A DNA stretch of 64,000 bases from Allobosea sp. 67-29 (GTDB lineage Bacteria > Pseudomonadota > Alphaproteobacteria > Rhizobiales > Beijerinckiaceae), in NCBI RefSeq assembly GCF_001898115.1, contig NZ_MKSQ01000022.1:62001-126000 (forward strand), written 5' to 3'. The position numbers and the translations under genes are program-made. Of the stretch, positions 45,543-54,058 are shown piece after piece (the stretch's first letter is position 1; each line of letters opens with the position of its first letter). The notes beneath the pieces are model-generated. The model saw nothing but the letters and a program-made list of their open reading frames with translations, searched no databases and was not told where the DNA came from.

Positions 45543-47399
45543 GTGACCAAACCATCCGCCCGGCTGCAGGCCCTGCAGAATGAAATCCTGGAGCACATTG
45601 CACGGGGTGAGACGCTCACCGCCTGCATGGAGCGTCTGTGCCTGCGCGCCGAGGCCGCCGCGCCGGGGGTCGTCTGCTCCGTCGTCGCGGTCGATGACGA
45701 CAGGCTGCTCCGGCCCCTCGCCTCGCCGAGCCTGCCCGCCTCCTATGCGCAGGCCATCGACGGCATTCCGATCGGCCCTCGTGTCGGTTCCTGCGGAACC
45801 GCGATTCATCGCGGAGAACCCGTCGAGGTAACCGACATCGCGACCGATCCGCTGTGGGAGGGCCTGACGGACCTGGTGCTGCCGCTTGGCCTGCATGCCA
45901 GCTGGTCGATGCCGATCAGAGCGCGCGATGGGCGTATCGTCGGCGCGTTCGCCTTCTATTACCGCAGGACTGGCCGCCCCCGCGCCGTCGAACGCCGCAT
46001 CGTCGATACCTGCGCGCATCTGTGCGCGATCGCGATCGAGCATGAGGAGGTGCGTGCGCGCAACCATCGCCTCGCCTATTTCGACACGCTGACGAAGCTG
46101 CCCAACCGAACTCGCTTCGGCGACGCGATTGCCGCGATGTGCGCAAACCCATCGGGGCGGATCGGCCTGATGCTGATCGATATCGACAACCTGAAGGTGG
46201 TCAACGACACGCTGGGCCACGCCGCCGGCGATGCGCTCATCGCCGAGATCGGCTTCCGTCTCGGCCGTGTCCTGAAAGGCTATCTGGCCTGCCGCATCGG
46301 CGGCGACGAATTCGCGGTACTGGTCCCGTCCTGCGACACCGCCGGCCGGATGAAAGCGCTCGCCGCCGCGATCCTTGCAGCCATGGCGCCGCCGGTCGAG
46401 CCGGATGGGCAAAGCATCGCCGCGAGCGTCACCATCGGTGGTGCCATCGCCGATGCCGGAACGGACAGCGACACCTTGCGGCAGAACGCGGACCTCGCGC
46501 TCTATCACGCCAAGGAGACCCGGCGCGGCGGCTACGTCCGCTTCCGGCGCAGCTTGCGCAGCGCCATGATGCGGCGCATCCGCATTCGTCGCGAAGTCGA
46601 AGAGGCGCTGGGCGACGGACGGATCGTTCCCTATTACCAGCCGATCATCGAACTCGGCAGCGGCAGGATTGCCGGCGTCGAGGCCCTGGCACGCATGCGG
46701 CGAAGCGATGGGCGCATCGTCACCGCGGGCGAGTTCCACGACGCTCTGCTCGACCCCAAGGTCGCCTATCGGATCACCTCGCGCATGCTTGCCGCGGTCG
46801 CGCTCGACATGGCGGCCTGGATGGCCGCCGGCGTCCTGTTCCGGCATGTCGCGCTCAACGTGACCGCGGCCGATTTCCGGAAGGGTGATCTGGTCCAGCG
46901 CATTCTGCGAACCTTCGATCGCGCCGGCGTGCCGGCCCGGCATCTCGTAGTCGAGATCACCGAACAGGTTTTCATGGGCGGCGTGCGGGATGGGGTGGCC
47001 CGCACCATGGACGCGCTGCGCGCGCACGGCATGTCCGTCGCGCTCGACGATTTCGGAACCGGCTTCGCGTCGCTGACCCATCTCCTCGACTTTCCGATCG
47101 ACATCATCAAGATCGATCGTTCCTTCGTGGGTGCCATAGACAGCGGCGCACGCAGCGGCGTGATCGTGGAATCCCTGCAGACCATGGCGAAGCGGCTGGG
47201 AATGAAGATCATCGCCGAGGGCATCGAGACGGAGGCCCAGGCCCGGCGCCTCGACGAAATGGGTTGCTCCCTGGGGCAGGGCTTCCTCTATGCGGCGCCG
47301 GTGCCGGCCGTGGTCATCGGCGAGCTGCTGCAGCGTTTCGGGCAGCAGGAGGCCGCTCCGGGCCGCAGGCGCGACCGCCACGTCGCGAACGCGGCCTGA
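45543..47399 (+). CDS. GAF-GGDEF-EAL cyclic-di-GMP protein
   Basis: 618 residues. An N-terminal GAF sensor (about 20-165, with GPRVGSCGTAIHRGEPVEVTDIATDPLWEGL) comes first. The GGDEF domain has LTKLPNRTRFGDAI and an intact RIGGDEFAVLV. The EAL domain has GVEALARMRR, LNVTAADFRKGDLVQRIL, VEITEQVFM, LDDFGTGFASLTHL and KIDRSFV. The catalytic signatures of both enzyme domains look intact, so it could both make and degrade c-di-GMP. The GAF ligand is unknown, and there is no membrane segment, so it is cytoplasmic. Confidence 0.94.
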   Translation: MTKPSARLQALQNEILEHIARGETLTACMERLCLRAEAAAPGVVCSVVAVDDDRLLRPLASPSLPASYAQAIDGIPIGPRVGSCGTAIHRGEPVEVTDIATDPLWEGLTDLVLPLGLHASWSMPIRARDGRIVGAFAFYYRRTGRPRAVERRIVDTCAHLCAIAIEHEEVRARNHRLAYFDTLTKLPNRTRFGDAIAAMCANPSGRIGLMLIDIDNLKVVNDTLGHAAGDALIAEIGFRLGRVLKGYLACRIGGDEFAVLVPSCDTAGRMKALAAAILAAMAPPVEPDGQSIAASVTIGGAIADAGTDSDTLRQNADLALYHAKETRRGGYVRFRRSLRSAMMRRIRIRREVEEALGDGRIVPYYQPIIELGSGRIAGVEALARMRRSDGRIVTAGEFHDALLDPKVAYRITSRMLAAVALDMAAWMAAGVLFRHVALNVTAADFRKGDLVQRILRTFDRAGVPARHLVVEITEQVFMGGVRDGVARTMDALRAHGMSVALDDFGTGFASLTHLLDFPIDIIKIDRSFVGAIDSGARSGVIVESLQTMAKRLGMKIIAEGIETEAQARRLDEMGCSLGQGFLYAAPVPAVVIGELLQRFGQQEAAPGRRRDRHVANAA

Positions 47400-47485
47400 A
47401 CGGGCTTGAGATCGCGGCGCTTTTCGCCTATGAGCAGCCACGCGTTCGGCTGACACCCTTGGAGGCTCTGGACGCGCAATCCGAT

Positions 47486-47503
47486 GGCCGCCAACAGGCG
47501 GCC
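47486..47503 (+). promoter_or_regulatory. Hairpin in the rplY leader
   Basis: GGCCGCC (47486-47492), loop AACA, GGCGGCC (47497-47503), followed by TTGTCATTTCTG, ends about 30 bases before the rplY start. It may terminate the upstream c-di-GMP gene transcript or serve as a leader structure of rplY, for attenuation or autogenous control. The sequence alone does not decide. Confidence 0.4.
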
Positions 47504-47534
47504 TTGTCATTTCTGTGAAGTCAAGGACACCAAC

Positions 47535-48152
47535 ATGACCGCCGTGAAGCAAATCCAGGCTTCGGCGCGCGCACAGGTCGGCAAGGGGGCCGCCCGTGCA
47601 GTTCGCCGCCAGGGCCAGACGCCTGCCGTGATCTATGGAGGGGGCGCCGCTCCCGAAGCCATCGCGCTCGACGCCAACAAGACCCGCCAGCTCATTTTCG
47701 GCGGCCACTTCCTGACCACGATCTTCGAGATCGATGTCGCCGGCAAGAAGCAGCGCGTCATTCCGCGCGACTATCAGCTCGACCCGGTCAAGGACTTCCC
47801 GCTCCACGTCGACTTCCTGCGCGTCGCGAAGGGCCAGACCGTGACGGTGCTCGTGCCGGTCCATGTCGTCGGCCAGGAAGCCAGCCCCGGCGTCAAGTCC
47901 GGCGGCCTGGTCCAGATCATCGAGCACGCCCTCGAGATCTCGGTCGAGCCCGACAGCATCCCCGAGGCCTTCGAGGTGTCTGTTGCCGGCCTGAACATCG
48001 GCGACTCGCTTCACGCCGACGCCATCAAGCTCCCGGCCGGCGCCAAGCTGACCGTCGGCTCGGATGCCACGGTCATCACGATCGCTCCGCCGACCGTCGA
48101 GGTCGAGCCGGAAGCCGCCCCTGCCGAGGGCGAGGCCGAAGCCAAGGCCTGA
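47535..48152 (+). CDS. rplY: 50S ribosomal protein L25/general stress protein Ctc
   Basis: 205 residues, the long form of L25 with the 5S rRNA-binding N-terminal domain ([53 protein letters not shown]) and the C-terminal TL5-like domain ([23 protein letters not shown]). It ends in an acidic Ala/Glu tail. ATG 47535 is chosen over an upstream in-frame start at 47484, which would disrupt the leader hairpin. A strong terminator follows, and pth comes next, the usual neighbour of rplY. Confidence 0.97.
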   Translation: MTAVKQIQASARAQVGKGAARAVRRQGQTPAVIYGGGAAPEAIALDANKTRQLIFGGHFLTTIFEIDVAGKKQRVIPRDYQLDPVKDFPLHVDFLRVAKGQTVTVLVPVHVVGQEASPGVKSGGLVQIIEHALEISVEPDSIPEAFEVSVAGLNIGDSLHADAIKLPAGAKLTVGSDATVITIAPPTVEVEPEAAPAEGEAEAKA

Positions 48153-48197
48153 CGCGCGGGTGCCTCCCGGCACCCTTCATCGCGAATGTATCTGAAG

Positions 48198-48222
48198 CGG
48201 CCGGGTTTGCCCCGGCCGTTTT
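48198..48222 (+). terminator. Intrinsic terminator after rplY
   Basis: CGGCCGGG (48198-48205), loop TTTGC, CCCGGCCG (48211-48218), then TTTT (48219-48222). It starts 46 bases after the rplY stop and precedes pth, so pth may depend on read-through or its own promoter. Confidence 0.85.
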
Positions 48223-48298
48223 GCTGTGGCATCGGCTGTGCCGATCACCGGCTCCGACCCGACGGACCGATGCCTCTCGAGCCTGCCGGAGTTCCGTC

Positions 48299-48913
48299 AT
48301 GCTGATCTTTGCCGGCCTCGGCAATCCAGGCACGCGCTATGCGCGCAACCGCCACAATATCGGCTTCATGGCCGTCGACGCGATCGCCCGGGCCCATCGG
48401 GCCTCGCCCTGGCGCGCCCGCTTCCAGGCCGAAGCCTGCGAGGCAACGATCGGAGGCGAAAAGGTGATCCTGCTCAAGCCGCAGACCTACATGAACGAAT
48501 CCGGCCGTTCGATCGGCGAAGCCGCACGGTTCTTCAAGGTCCCGACTGCGGACGTCATCGTGTTCCATGACGAGCTCGACCTCGCCCCAGCCAAGCTCCG
48601 CGTGAAGCTCGGCGGCGGCAATGCCGGCCATAACGGCCTGCGCTCGACCACCGCCGCGATCGGCAACGACTACCGCCGGGTCCGGATGGGCATCGGCCAT
48701 CCCGGCCTGAAGGAGCTGGTCCATGGCTATGTGCTGAACGATTTCGGCAAGGCGGAGCAGCCCTGGGTCGAGGATCTCTGCACCGCCTGCGCCGATTTTG
48801 CGCCGCTGCTCGCCGCCCATGACGATGCCGGCTTCCAGAACAAGGTGCATCTGTTCATGGATGCACGCGGGCATGCTTCCGTGAAGCGGCTGGGGGAGAA
48901 GAGCGAAGGCTGA
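48299..48913 (+). CDS. pth: Peptidyl-tRNA hydrolase
   Basis: 204 residues. [27 protein letters not shown] contains the catalytic His in [48 protein letters not shown] and [12 protein letters not shown] complete the family pattern. It frees tRNA from stalled peptidyl-tRNA. ATG 48299 gives the standard N-terminus. rplY-pth-ychF order is common; here two other genes and a secreted-protein gene lie before ychF. Confidence 0.97.
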   Translation: MLIFAGLGNPGTRYARNRHNIGFMAVDAIARAHRASPWRARFQAEACEATIGGEKVILLKPQTYMNESGRSIGEAARFFKVPTADVIVFHDELDLAPAKLRVKLGGGNAGHNGLRSTTAAIGNDYRRVRMGIGHPGLKELVHGYVLNDFGKAEQPWVEDLCTACADFAPLLAAHDDAGFQNKVHLFMDARGHASVKRLGEKSEG

Positions 48914-48918
48914 CCAGC

Positions 48919-49533
48919 CTAATACGGCAGCTTCGCCCCATCCTTCGCGATCGTGACCCGTTTGGTCGCATAGCTCCCGTCCGCCTGCCGGCTCGCGGTC
49001 ATCGCGACCTGCGCGCCGGCCTTGAGCTCGTCCAGCTCAGCCGGCGTCGCCATCAGGATCGTGGTTTCCGGCGTGATCGTGACCTTCTGCTCGCCGCCGG
49101 GATAGCTGAGCACGAGACTGGCCCCGTCGACGCGCACGACCCTGTCGGCCACGGTCGCGTTTGTCATGGTCGCGTCCGGCAGCACGGCCCAGGGCCGGTG
49201 CCCCTCCCCGGTGCCCCGCATCGACTCGGGAAAGATGAAGACCTGCACCGCGAGCAGCGTCCCGTCCGGCTGCGGCCTGGCGCCGACGCCGATGAAGCTG
49301 CCCTTGCCGATGTCGGAGGCCTTTGCCGGCATCACACCGCCGACCGAGGAGCCTGGCGCAAGCGTGACTTTCGCCAGCTTCCCGTCCGCGCTCTTCAGCA
49401 TCAGAACGCCGCCGTCGGCGGCCTCGATCTCGCCGCGGAGTCGTGTGCCGGGCGTCTGGGCGAGCGCGGCCGAACCGGCCAGGAATACGAAGATGGCGGC
49501 GAAAAGCGGGCGGCGCATCGGCAACAACCTCAT
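48919..49533 (-). CDS. Secreted protein of unknown function
   Basis: 204 residues. The signal peptide (LFAAIFVFLAGSAALAQ) is followed by repeated beta-rich segments: LRGEIEAADGGVLMLKSADGKLAKVTLAPGSS and ADRVVRVDGASLVLSYPGGEQKVTITPETTIL resemble two OB-like or DUF5666-like units. Several starts are possible between 49518 and 49575; ATG 49533 is used here. The function is unknown; a periplasmic location is likely. It is convergent with pth. Confidence 0.68.
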   Translation of the reverse strand: MRLLPMRRPLFAAIFVFLAGSAALAQTPGTRLRGEIEAADGGVLMLKSADGKLAKVTLAPGSSVGGVMPAKASDIGKGSFIGVGARPQPDGTLLAVQVFIFPESMRGTGEGHRPWAVLPDATMTNATVADRVVRVDGASLVLSYPGGEQKVTITPETTILMATPAELDELKAGAQVAMTASRQADGSYATKRVTIAKDGAKLPY

Positions 49534-49615
49534 CGAAGGGATCGGCCTCTCGAACCTGCGCCGGACGCCGCGCACCCCCTATCCACGTTCCCGTGATCGC
49601 TTGACACAAAAACAC

Positions 49616-49647
49616 GGAAACACGATGTCGGTGACAGAGGTGTTTCC
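49616..49647. promoter_or_regulatory. Inverted repeat upstream of the toxin-antitoxin operon
   Basis: GGAAACAC (49616-49623) and GTGTTTCC (49640-49647) form a perfect 8-bp inverted repeat separated by 16 bases, ending at the antitoxin ATG 49648. A TTGACA -35-like box lies at 49601-49606. Ribbon-helix-helix antitoxins bind such repeats, so this is a good candidate operator for autoregulation. The -10 box is not clear. Confidence 0.6.
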
Positions 49648-49878
49648 ATGAACAACCTGAGCCTGACCCTCCCCGACGAGACCTATCAGAACCTGAGAAT
49701 GGCGGCTGCGCAGCAAGGCAAGAGCATGTCCCGCCTGGTCGGCGAGCTCGTCGAGCGGCGGATCGGCCGGCCGATCAGTAAGGCCGAGGCGATGCGGCGG
49801 TTTCTGGCCGGACCGAGTCTGGACCTGACCGACGAGAACGGGAATGCGCCGACCCGCGACCAGATCCATGACCGCTGA
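49648..49878 (+). CDS. Ribbon-helix-helix antitoxin-like protein
   Basis: 76 residues. The N-terminal NLSLTLPDETYQNLRMAAAQQGKSMSRLVGELVERRI is a ribbon-helix-helix DNA-binding segment; the C-terminal FLAGPSLDLTDENGN would bind and block the toxin. It overlaps the following PIN-domain gene by 11 bases, the usual layout of VapBC-type modules. It is probably the antitoxin and autorepressor. Confidence 0.85.
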   Translation: MNNLSLTLPDETYQNLRMAAAQQGKSMSRLVGELVERRIGRPISKAEAMRRFLAGPSLDLTDENGNAPTRDQIHDR

Positions 49879-50317
49879 TGCGCTCGTCTTCGTCGATACG
49901 AATGTCCTGATTTATGCGCGCGACCATCGCACTGGGGACAAGCACGGCTTGGCCCTGCGCTGGCTCGATCGGCTGTCGGTCACCGAGCTCATGCCGCTCA
50001 ACCTGCGGGTCCTGAACGAGTTGACCGATTGGATGCTGCGCAAGGGGCAGGCCTCGATCGCAATTGCCCGGGACGCCGTCGAATGGCTGCGCGAATTCGG
50101 CGAGGCGCCTCTGCGCAGCGAGGATGTCGAGCGCGCCTGGGACGTGCGCGAGGCCCTCGGCTACCCGTGGTTCGACTGCCTGCTCGTTGCGAGCGCCGCA
50201 AATGCAGGCTGCAGCCACTTCCTGTCGGAAGACATGGGGCACGAGACCCGCTATGGGTCCCTCACGATCATCAATCCCTTTCGGGTCGATCCCGAGACCA
50301 TCCTAGGCAAGAACTGA
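49868..50317 (+). CDS. PIN-domain toxin, VapC-like
   Basis: 149 residues. FVDTNVLIYARD at the N-terminus gives the first PIN acidic residue. NELTDW in the middle and YPWFDCLLVASAANAGCSHFLSEDMGH at the C-terminus give the other metal-binding acids (FDCLL and SEDM). PIN toxins cut RNA, often tRNA or rRNA, in a Mg-dependent way. Paired with the ribbon-helix-helix gene it forms a type II toxin-antitoxin module. It ends 4 bases before ychF, so the two may be transcribed together. Confidence 0.9.
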   Translation: MTADALVFVDTNVLIYARDHRTGDKHGLALRWLDRLSVTELMPLNLRVLNELTDWMLRKGQASIAIARDAVEWLREFGEAPLRSEDVERAWDVREALGYPWFDCLLVASAANAGCSHFLSEDMGHETRYGSLTIINPFRVDPETILGKN

Positions 50318-50321
50318 GACC

Positions 50322-51419
50322 ATGGGCTTCAAATGCGGAATTGTCGGCCTGCCGAATGTCGGCAAGTCGACCCTCTTCAACGCGCTGACGCAGACGGCGG
50401 CCGCGCAGGCTGCCAACTACCCCTTCTGCACGATCGAGCCGAATGTCGGCGACGTCGCGGTGCCCGACGAGCGGTTGGAGCAACTCGCCGCCATCGCCGG
50501 CTCGAAGGAGATCATTCCGACGCGTCTCACCTTCGTCGACATCGCCGGCCTGGTGCGCGGCGCCTCGCGGGGCGAAGGGCTGGGCAACCAGTTCCTCGCC
50601 AATATCCGCGAATGCGACGCCATCGCCCATGTCGTGCGCTGCTTCGAAGATGGCGACATCACCCATGTCGAGGGTAAGGTCTCGCCGGTCGACGATATCG
50701 AGACGATCGAGACCGAGCTGATGCTGGCCGATCTCGAAAGCCTGGAGAAGCGCGTTCTCCCGCTGGAGAAGAAGGCGAAGTCCGGCGACAAGGAGGCCAA
50801 GGAGGCGGTCGAGTTGATGACCCGTTGCCTCGTGCTTCTGCGCGACGGCAAGCCGGCCCGCCTCGCCGAGATCCCGGCCGACCAGAGGCGCGCCTTCGAG
50901 CAGCTCGGCCTGCTCTCCTCCAAGCCGGTGCTCTATGTCTGCAATGTCGAGGAGGCGAGCGCCGACAAGGGCAATTCCTTCTCGGAACTGGTGAAGAAGC
51001 GTGCTGCCGAGGAAGGCGCGGTCGCCGTCGTCGTCTCAGCCAAGATCGAGAGCGAGATCGCGGTGCTGCCTCCCGAGGAGCAGACGGAGTATCTGGAGGC
51101 GGTCGGCCTCGAGGAGCCGGGTCTCAACCGCGTCATCCGCGCCGGCTACAAGCTGCTCAACCTCGTGACCTACTTCACAGTCGGACCGAAGGAAGCGCGC
51201 GCCTGGACGATCGAGAAGGGCACCAAGGGGCCGCAGGCCGCTGGTGTGATCCATACCGATTTCGAGAAGGGCTATATCCGCGCCGAGACCATCGCCTATG
51301 ACGACTACGTCGCCAACAAGGGCGAAGCCGGCGCGCGCGAGGCCGGCAAGTTCAGGCTCGAGGGCAAGGAATATGTCGTCGCGGACGGCGACGTCCTGCA
51401 TTTCCGCTTTGCCAACTGA
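50322..51419 (+). CDS. ychF: Redox-regulated ATPase/GTPase
   Basis: 365 residues. GIVGLPNVGKSTLFNALT is the Walker A region with the NVGKST form. PNVGDVAVPDERLEQLA, FVDIAGLVRGASRGEGLGNQFLANIRE and the C-terminal TGS domain (LVTYFTVGPKEARAWTIEKGTKGPQAAGVIHTDFEKGYIRAE) follow. YchF prefers ATP and affects ribosome and stress functions. The start 50322 is standard. The MaoC gene follows 10 bases downstream. Confidence 0.97.
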   Translation: MGFKCGIVGLPNVGKSTLFNALTQTAAAQAANYPFCTIEPNVGDVAVPDERLEQLAAIAGSKEIIPTRLTFVDIAGLVRGASRGEGLGNQFLANIRECDAIAHVVRCFEDGDITHVEGKVSPVDDIETIETELMLADLESLEKRVLPLEKKAKSGDKEAKEAVELMTRCLVLLRDGKPARLAEIPADQRRAFEQLGLLSSKPVLYVCNVEEASADKGNSFSELVKKRAAEEGAVAVVVSAKIESEIAVLPPEEQTEYLEAVGLEEPGLNRVIRAGYKLLNLVTYFTVGPKEARAWTIEKGTKGPQAAGVIHTDFEKGYIRAETIAYDDYVANKGEAGAREAGKFRLEGKEYVVADGDVLHFRFAN

Positions 51420-51429
51420 GAGCCGGGCG

Positions 51430-52443
51430 ATGCTGCAGTTCGAGGATTTCGTCGTCGGCGAAAGTGTCCGCACGCGCAGCATCGCCGTGTCGCAGCAGGA
51501 TCTCGTCGCCTTCGCCTCGCGCTACGACGCGCAGGATTTCCATGTCGATCCGGAAGCGGCGAAGGCGAGCTTCGTCGGCAGCCTGATCGGCTCCGGCTGG
51601 CAGAGCTGCTCGCTGCTGATGCGGCTGATCGCCGAGGACTTCCTGCTCGACTCCACCGGCATGGGCGCCCCCGGCATCGACGAGGTGAAGTGGCTGAGGC
51701 CGGTCTTCCCGGGTGACGCCTTGAGCGCCCGGCGCACTGTCCTCGAAACCAAGCCGTCGCGCTCGCGGCCCGAGATGGGCCTGGTGCGCTTCCGCTTCGA
51801 ACTGCTCAACCAGCGTGACGAGCCCGTCCTCGAACAGACCAACTGGATCATGTTCGGACGCAAGGACTCCGGCATTGCGCCGCAACCTCGGGGCGATTGG
51901 CTCGCCCACGGACCGGATTACGAACGGCCGGCCCTCGAAAGCCCGCTGATCGCCCCGGAAGAGCCCGCGACGCCGACGCGCTTCTTCGAGGAATTGGAGA
52001 TCGGCAGCCGCCATGAGCTCGGCAGCTTCGTCTTCACGCCGGAGGAAATCATCGCCTTCGCCCGCAGCTTCGACCCGCAGCCTTTCCACATGGATGTTTC
52101 CGCCGCGCGCGGCAGCATCTTCGGCGGGCTTGCGGCCTCCGGCTGGCATACGGCTTCGGTCTGGATGGCGACGATGGTTCTGCACCGCAAGCGCCAGCTT
52201 GCCGCTACCCCCGGCCGGCCGGCCCGTCTTGGCCCCTCGCCTGGCTTCAAGAACCTGCGCTGGTCACGGCCTGTCCTCGCCGGCGACCGCATCACCTATT
52301 TCTCGGAGGTCGCCGGCAAGCGCGAAAGCGCCTCACGACCGCAATGGGGCCTGTTCTTCCACCGCAATACCGGCGTCAACCAGCGCGGCGAAGAAGTCTT
52401 CAGCTTCGACGGCTGCGTTTTCGTCGAGCGGAAGCCGACATAA
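51430..52443 (+). CDS. MaoC-family (R)-hydratase-like protein with two hotdog domains
   Basis: 337 residues. Two tandem hotdog halves are seen. The first has FEDFVVGESVRTRSIAVSQQDLVAFASRYDAQDFHVDPEAAKAS. The second has FEELEIGSRHELGSFVFTPEEIIAFARSFDPQPFHMDVSAARGSIFGGLAASGWHT. The second carries the hydratase catalytic pair (D and H in DPQPFHMD), so it probably acts on an enoyl-CoA. The substrate is unknown. A diverged copy of its last codons lies at 56896-56943, beyond the stress cassette. Confidence 0.9.
   Translation: MLQFEDFVVGESVRTRSIAVSQQDLVAFASRYDAQDFHVDPEAAKASFVGSLIGSGWQSCSLLMRLIAEDFLLDSTGMGAPGIDEVKWLRPVFPGDALSARRTVLETKPSRSRPEMGLVRFRFELLNQRDEPVLEQTNWIMFGRKDSGIAPQPRGDWLAHGPDYERPALESPLIAPEEPATPTRFFEELEIGSRHELGSFVFTPEEIIAFARSFDPQPFHMDVSAARGSIFGGLAASGWHTASVWMATMVLHRKRQLAATPGRPARLGPSPGFKNLRWSRPVLAGDRITYFSEVAGKRESASRPQWGLFFHRNTGVNQRGEEVFSFDGCVFVERKPT
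52405..52437 (+). repeat. Direct repeat, left copy: 3' end of the MaoC gene
   Basis: 33 bases (TTCGACGGCTGCGTTTTCGT and on to GAAGCCG) coding for FDGCVFVERKP at the end of the MaoC gene. The right copy at 56896-56928 matches 30 of 33 by my count, in the same orientation and coding frame. Confidence 0.85.
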
Positions 52444-52450
52444 CACCTTT

Positions 52451-52468
52451 CGTAATCGGTCGATTACG
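52451..52468. repeat. Dyad after the MaoC gene
   Basis: CGTAATC (52451-52457), GGTC, GATTACG (52462-52468), seven bases after the MaoC stop. No T-run follows, so it is a hairpin or protein site of unknown role at the left edge of the stress cassette. Confidence 0.45.
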
Positions 52469-52566
52469 GCGATATTCGAGGAATCAGTTCCGAAACAATC
52501 GACGTAGCAGCTACAAGCCGGAAGGTTCAGGAACGTCCGGGGTCCGCGCCTGCCCGCGACGAACCG

Positions 52567-53004
52567 TTATCGGTAGACGAGTACCGGCACCTTCGAGTGG
52601 GTCAATACCTTGACTGTGACGCTTCCCAGCAAAAGCGCTGCGAAGCCTCTTCTGCCATGCGAGGCCATCGCAACCAGATCGCACCCTCGCTTTTGCGCTG
52701 TCTCGATGATGACCCGGTAGGGATCATCGCTTTCAATAGCTGCGGTCTCGACGGGGACATCATGTGCTTTCGCATCCGCCGCGGCCTCTTCGAGCGCGAG
52801 GTCGGCCTGACGGCGCGCCTCCTCGCTGTATTGTTCTTGCGTCGACTCAAGCTGTTCTGGAGAAACCGAGAATATCCTGAAGGGCTCGATGACGGTCAGC
52901 ACCGTGACACGTGCTTTGGCATCGTGAGCGAGCGCTATCGCTTTCCGCATCGCCGCCATGGAAAGAGAAGAGCCATCGATGGGGATGAGAATATGGCCGA
53001 ACAT
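52567..53004 (-). CDS. Universal stress protein, single domain
   Basis: 145 residues. It opens MFGHILIPIDGSSLSMAAMRKAIALA and ends with the nucleotide-binding pattern GRRGFAALLLGSVTVKVLTHSKVPVLV, the G-x2-G-x9-G-S form of ATP-binding UspA-type proteins. It lies 42 bases downstream of a two-domain Usp gene on the same strand and is probably in its operon. The pair, beside a P-type ATPase, resembles hypoxia or redox-stress modules of alphaproteobacteria. Confidence 0.92.
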   Translation of the reverse strand: MFGHILIPIDGSSLSMAAMRKAIALAHDAKARVTVLTVIEPFRIFSVSPEQLESTQEQYSEEARRQADLALEEAAADAKAHDVPVETAAIESDDPYRVIIETAQKRGCDLVAMASHGRRGFAALLLGSVTVKVLTHSKVPVLVYR

Positions 53005-53046
53005 GTTCGCTCCATCTGCGGTTTGGGTGAAAACGGCCCTGACGCG

Positions 53047-53889
53047 TCAATGCGACATCAGGATCGGCAAGCGACAGTGCTCGAGCATGGACCGCGTCAC
53101 GCCTCCGAGAAACCACTCTCGCAGGCGCGAATGCCGGTAGGCCCCGCTCACGATCAGGGACGTTTCAAAACCCGCGGCTTCCCGCTGAATGGCGGCTGCG
53201 ACAGTCTCGTTCGAGCCGACCGCTGTGTTCGTCACGGTCACGTTGATGCCGTGGCGTGCGAGATGGGGCGCAAGAGCCGCGCCCGGCACGGATGCCGACA
53301 GGTCCTTTTCGCCTAGGACCGAAAGAATTTCGACGGCCTCCGCCGCTTTCAGGAACGGCATGGCTCCCGCCACGGCCCGCGTCGCACTGGCGCTGCCATC
53401 CCATGCGATGACGACATGTCGACATTCGAAGCGGGTTCGGCCGGGCGGCACGATGATGACTGGCCGGCCGCTCTCGAAGAGGCCTGCTTCGATCAATCCC
53501 CAGTCGGCTTCCATTCGTGACGGTTCGGCGTCGAGGATCGAGAGGTCATGCACGCGAGCATGTGCGAGAAAGCGATCCAGCAGCTCGCTGTAGTACAACT
53601 GCGGACTCTCGACCGCGCACACCACGCCGGCAAAATCCGCTTCCGCCTTAGCCGTTTCGGCGAGGTGTTCGGCCAACGCCGCGATGCGGCGGTTCTCCGC
53701 AGAGATGATCCTCTGAGAAAAATCGTCGAGCATCGAGTAAGGAACGTGGAAGCGGCCAGCGGCGGCCTGGATCGTCAGATGCGCATTTGCTTCGCGCGCC
53801 AGCGAAAGACCGTAATCAAGGGCAGAGACATCTTCCTCACGCCCTTCCTCGGTTATCGTGACCAGTACGCTCTTGATGCCCTCGACCAT
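53047..53889 (-). CDS. Universal stress protein, two tandem domains
   Basis: 280 residues, two Usp folds in tandem. The first half (IKSVLVTITEEGREEDVSALDYGLSLA) lacks a clear nucleotide loop. The second (CRHVVIAWDGSASATRAVAGAMPFL) ends LIVSGAYRHSRLREWFLGGVTRSMLEHCRLPILM, a G-x2-like, x9-G loop near the ATP-binding form but with tyrosine and histidine in the first part. Start 53889 has AAGGGAGG upstream. It is divergent from the P-type ATPase gene across 169 bases that contain an FNR/FixK-like box. Confidence 0.9.
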   Translation of the reverse strand: MVEGIKSVLVTITEEGREEDVSALDYGLSLAREANAHLTIQAAAGRFHVPYSMLDDFSQRIISAENRRIAALAEHLAETAKAEADFAGVVCAVESPQLYYSELLDRFLAHARVHDLSILDAEPSRMEADWGLIEAGLFESGRPVIIVPPGRTRFECRHVVIAWDGSASATRAVAGAMPFLKAAEAVEILSVLGEKDLSASVPGAALAPHLARHGINVTVTNTAVGSNETVAAAIQREAAGFETSLIVSGAYRHSRLREWFLGGVTRSMLEHCRLPILMSH

Positions 53890-53938
53890 CGACGCCTCCC
53901 TTGATTTGAAAGCATCGCAGACAAAACGGAGCTCATCT

Positions 53939-53952
53939 TTGCGCGAGATCAA
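53939..53952. promoter_or_regulatory. FNR/FixK-like site in the divergent stress promoter
   Basis: TTGC, six bases, TCAA (53939-53952), matching the TTG(A/C)-N6-(T/G)CAA half-site pair of CRP/FNR-family regulators such as FixK and FNR. It is centred near 53945.5, about 56 bases upstream of the leftward Usp start. If it activates at -41.5, the Usp leader would be about 15 bases. The ATPase lies on the other side and may share it. Confidence 0.5.
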
Positions 53953-54058
53953 ATCGCGCGTTCAGTATCCGCGATTGTCTTCCTGCAGGTTCCGGTGCGG
54001 CCATCGCGGTGGACCGCCGCCCATAGGATCAGGCTGCTTTGGTGCGGGAGGACGCGTT

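Noticed and set aside
45456..48173. A 905-residue minus-strand frame opposite the GGDEF-EAL and rplY genes
   Set aside because: It spans two real genes and their intergenic leader, which shows that it is a GC-driven shadow.
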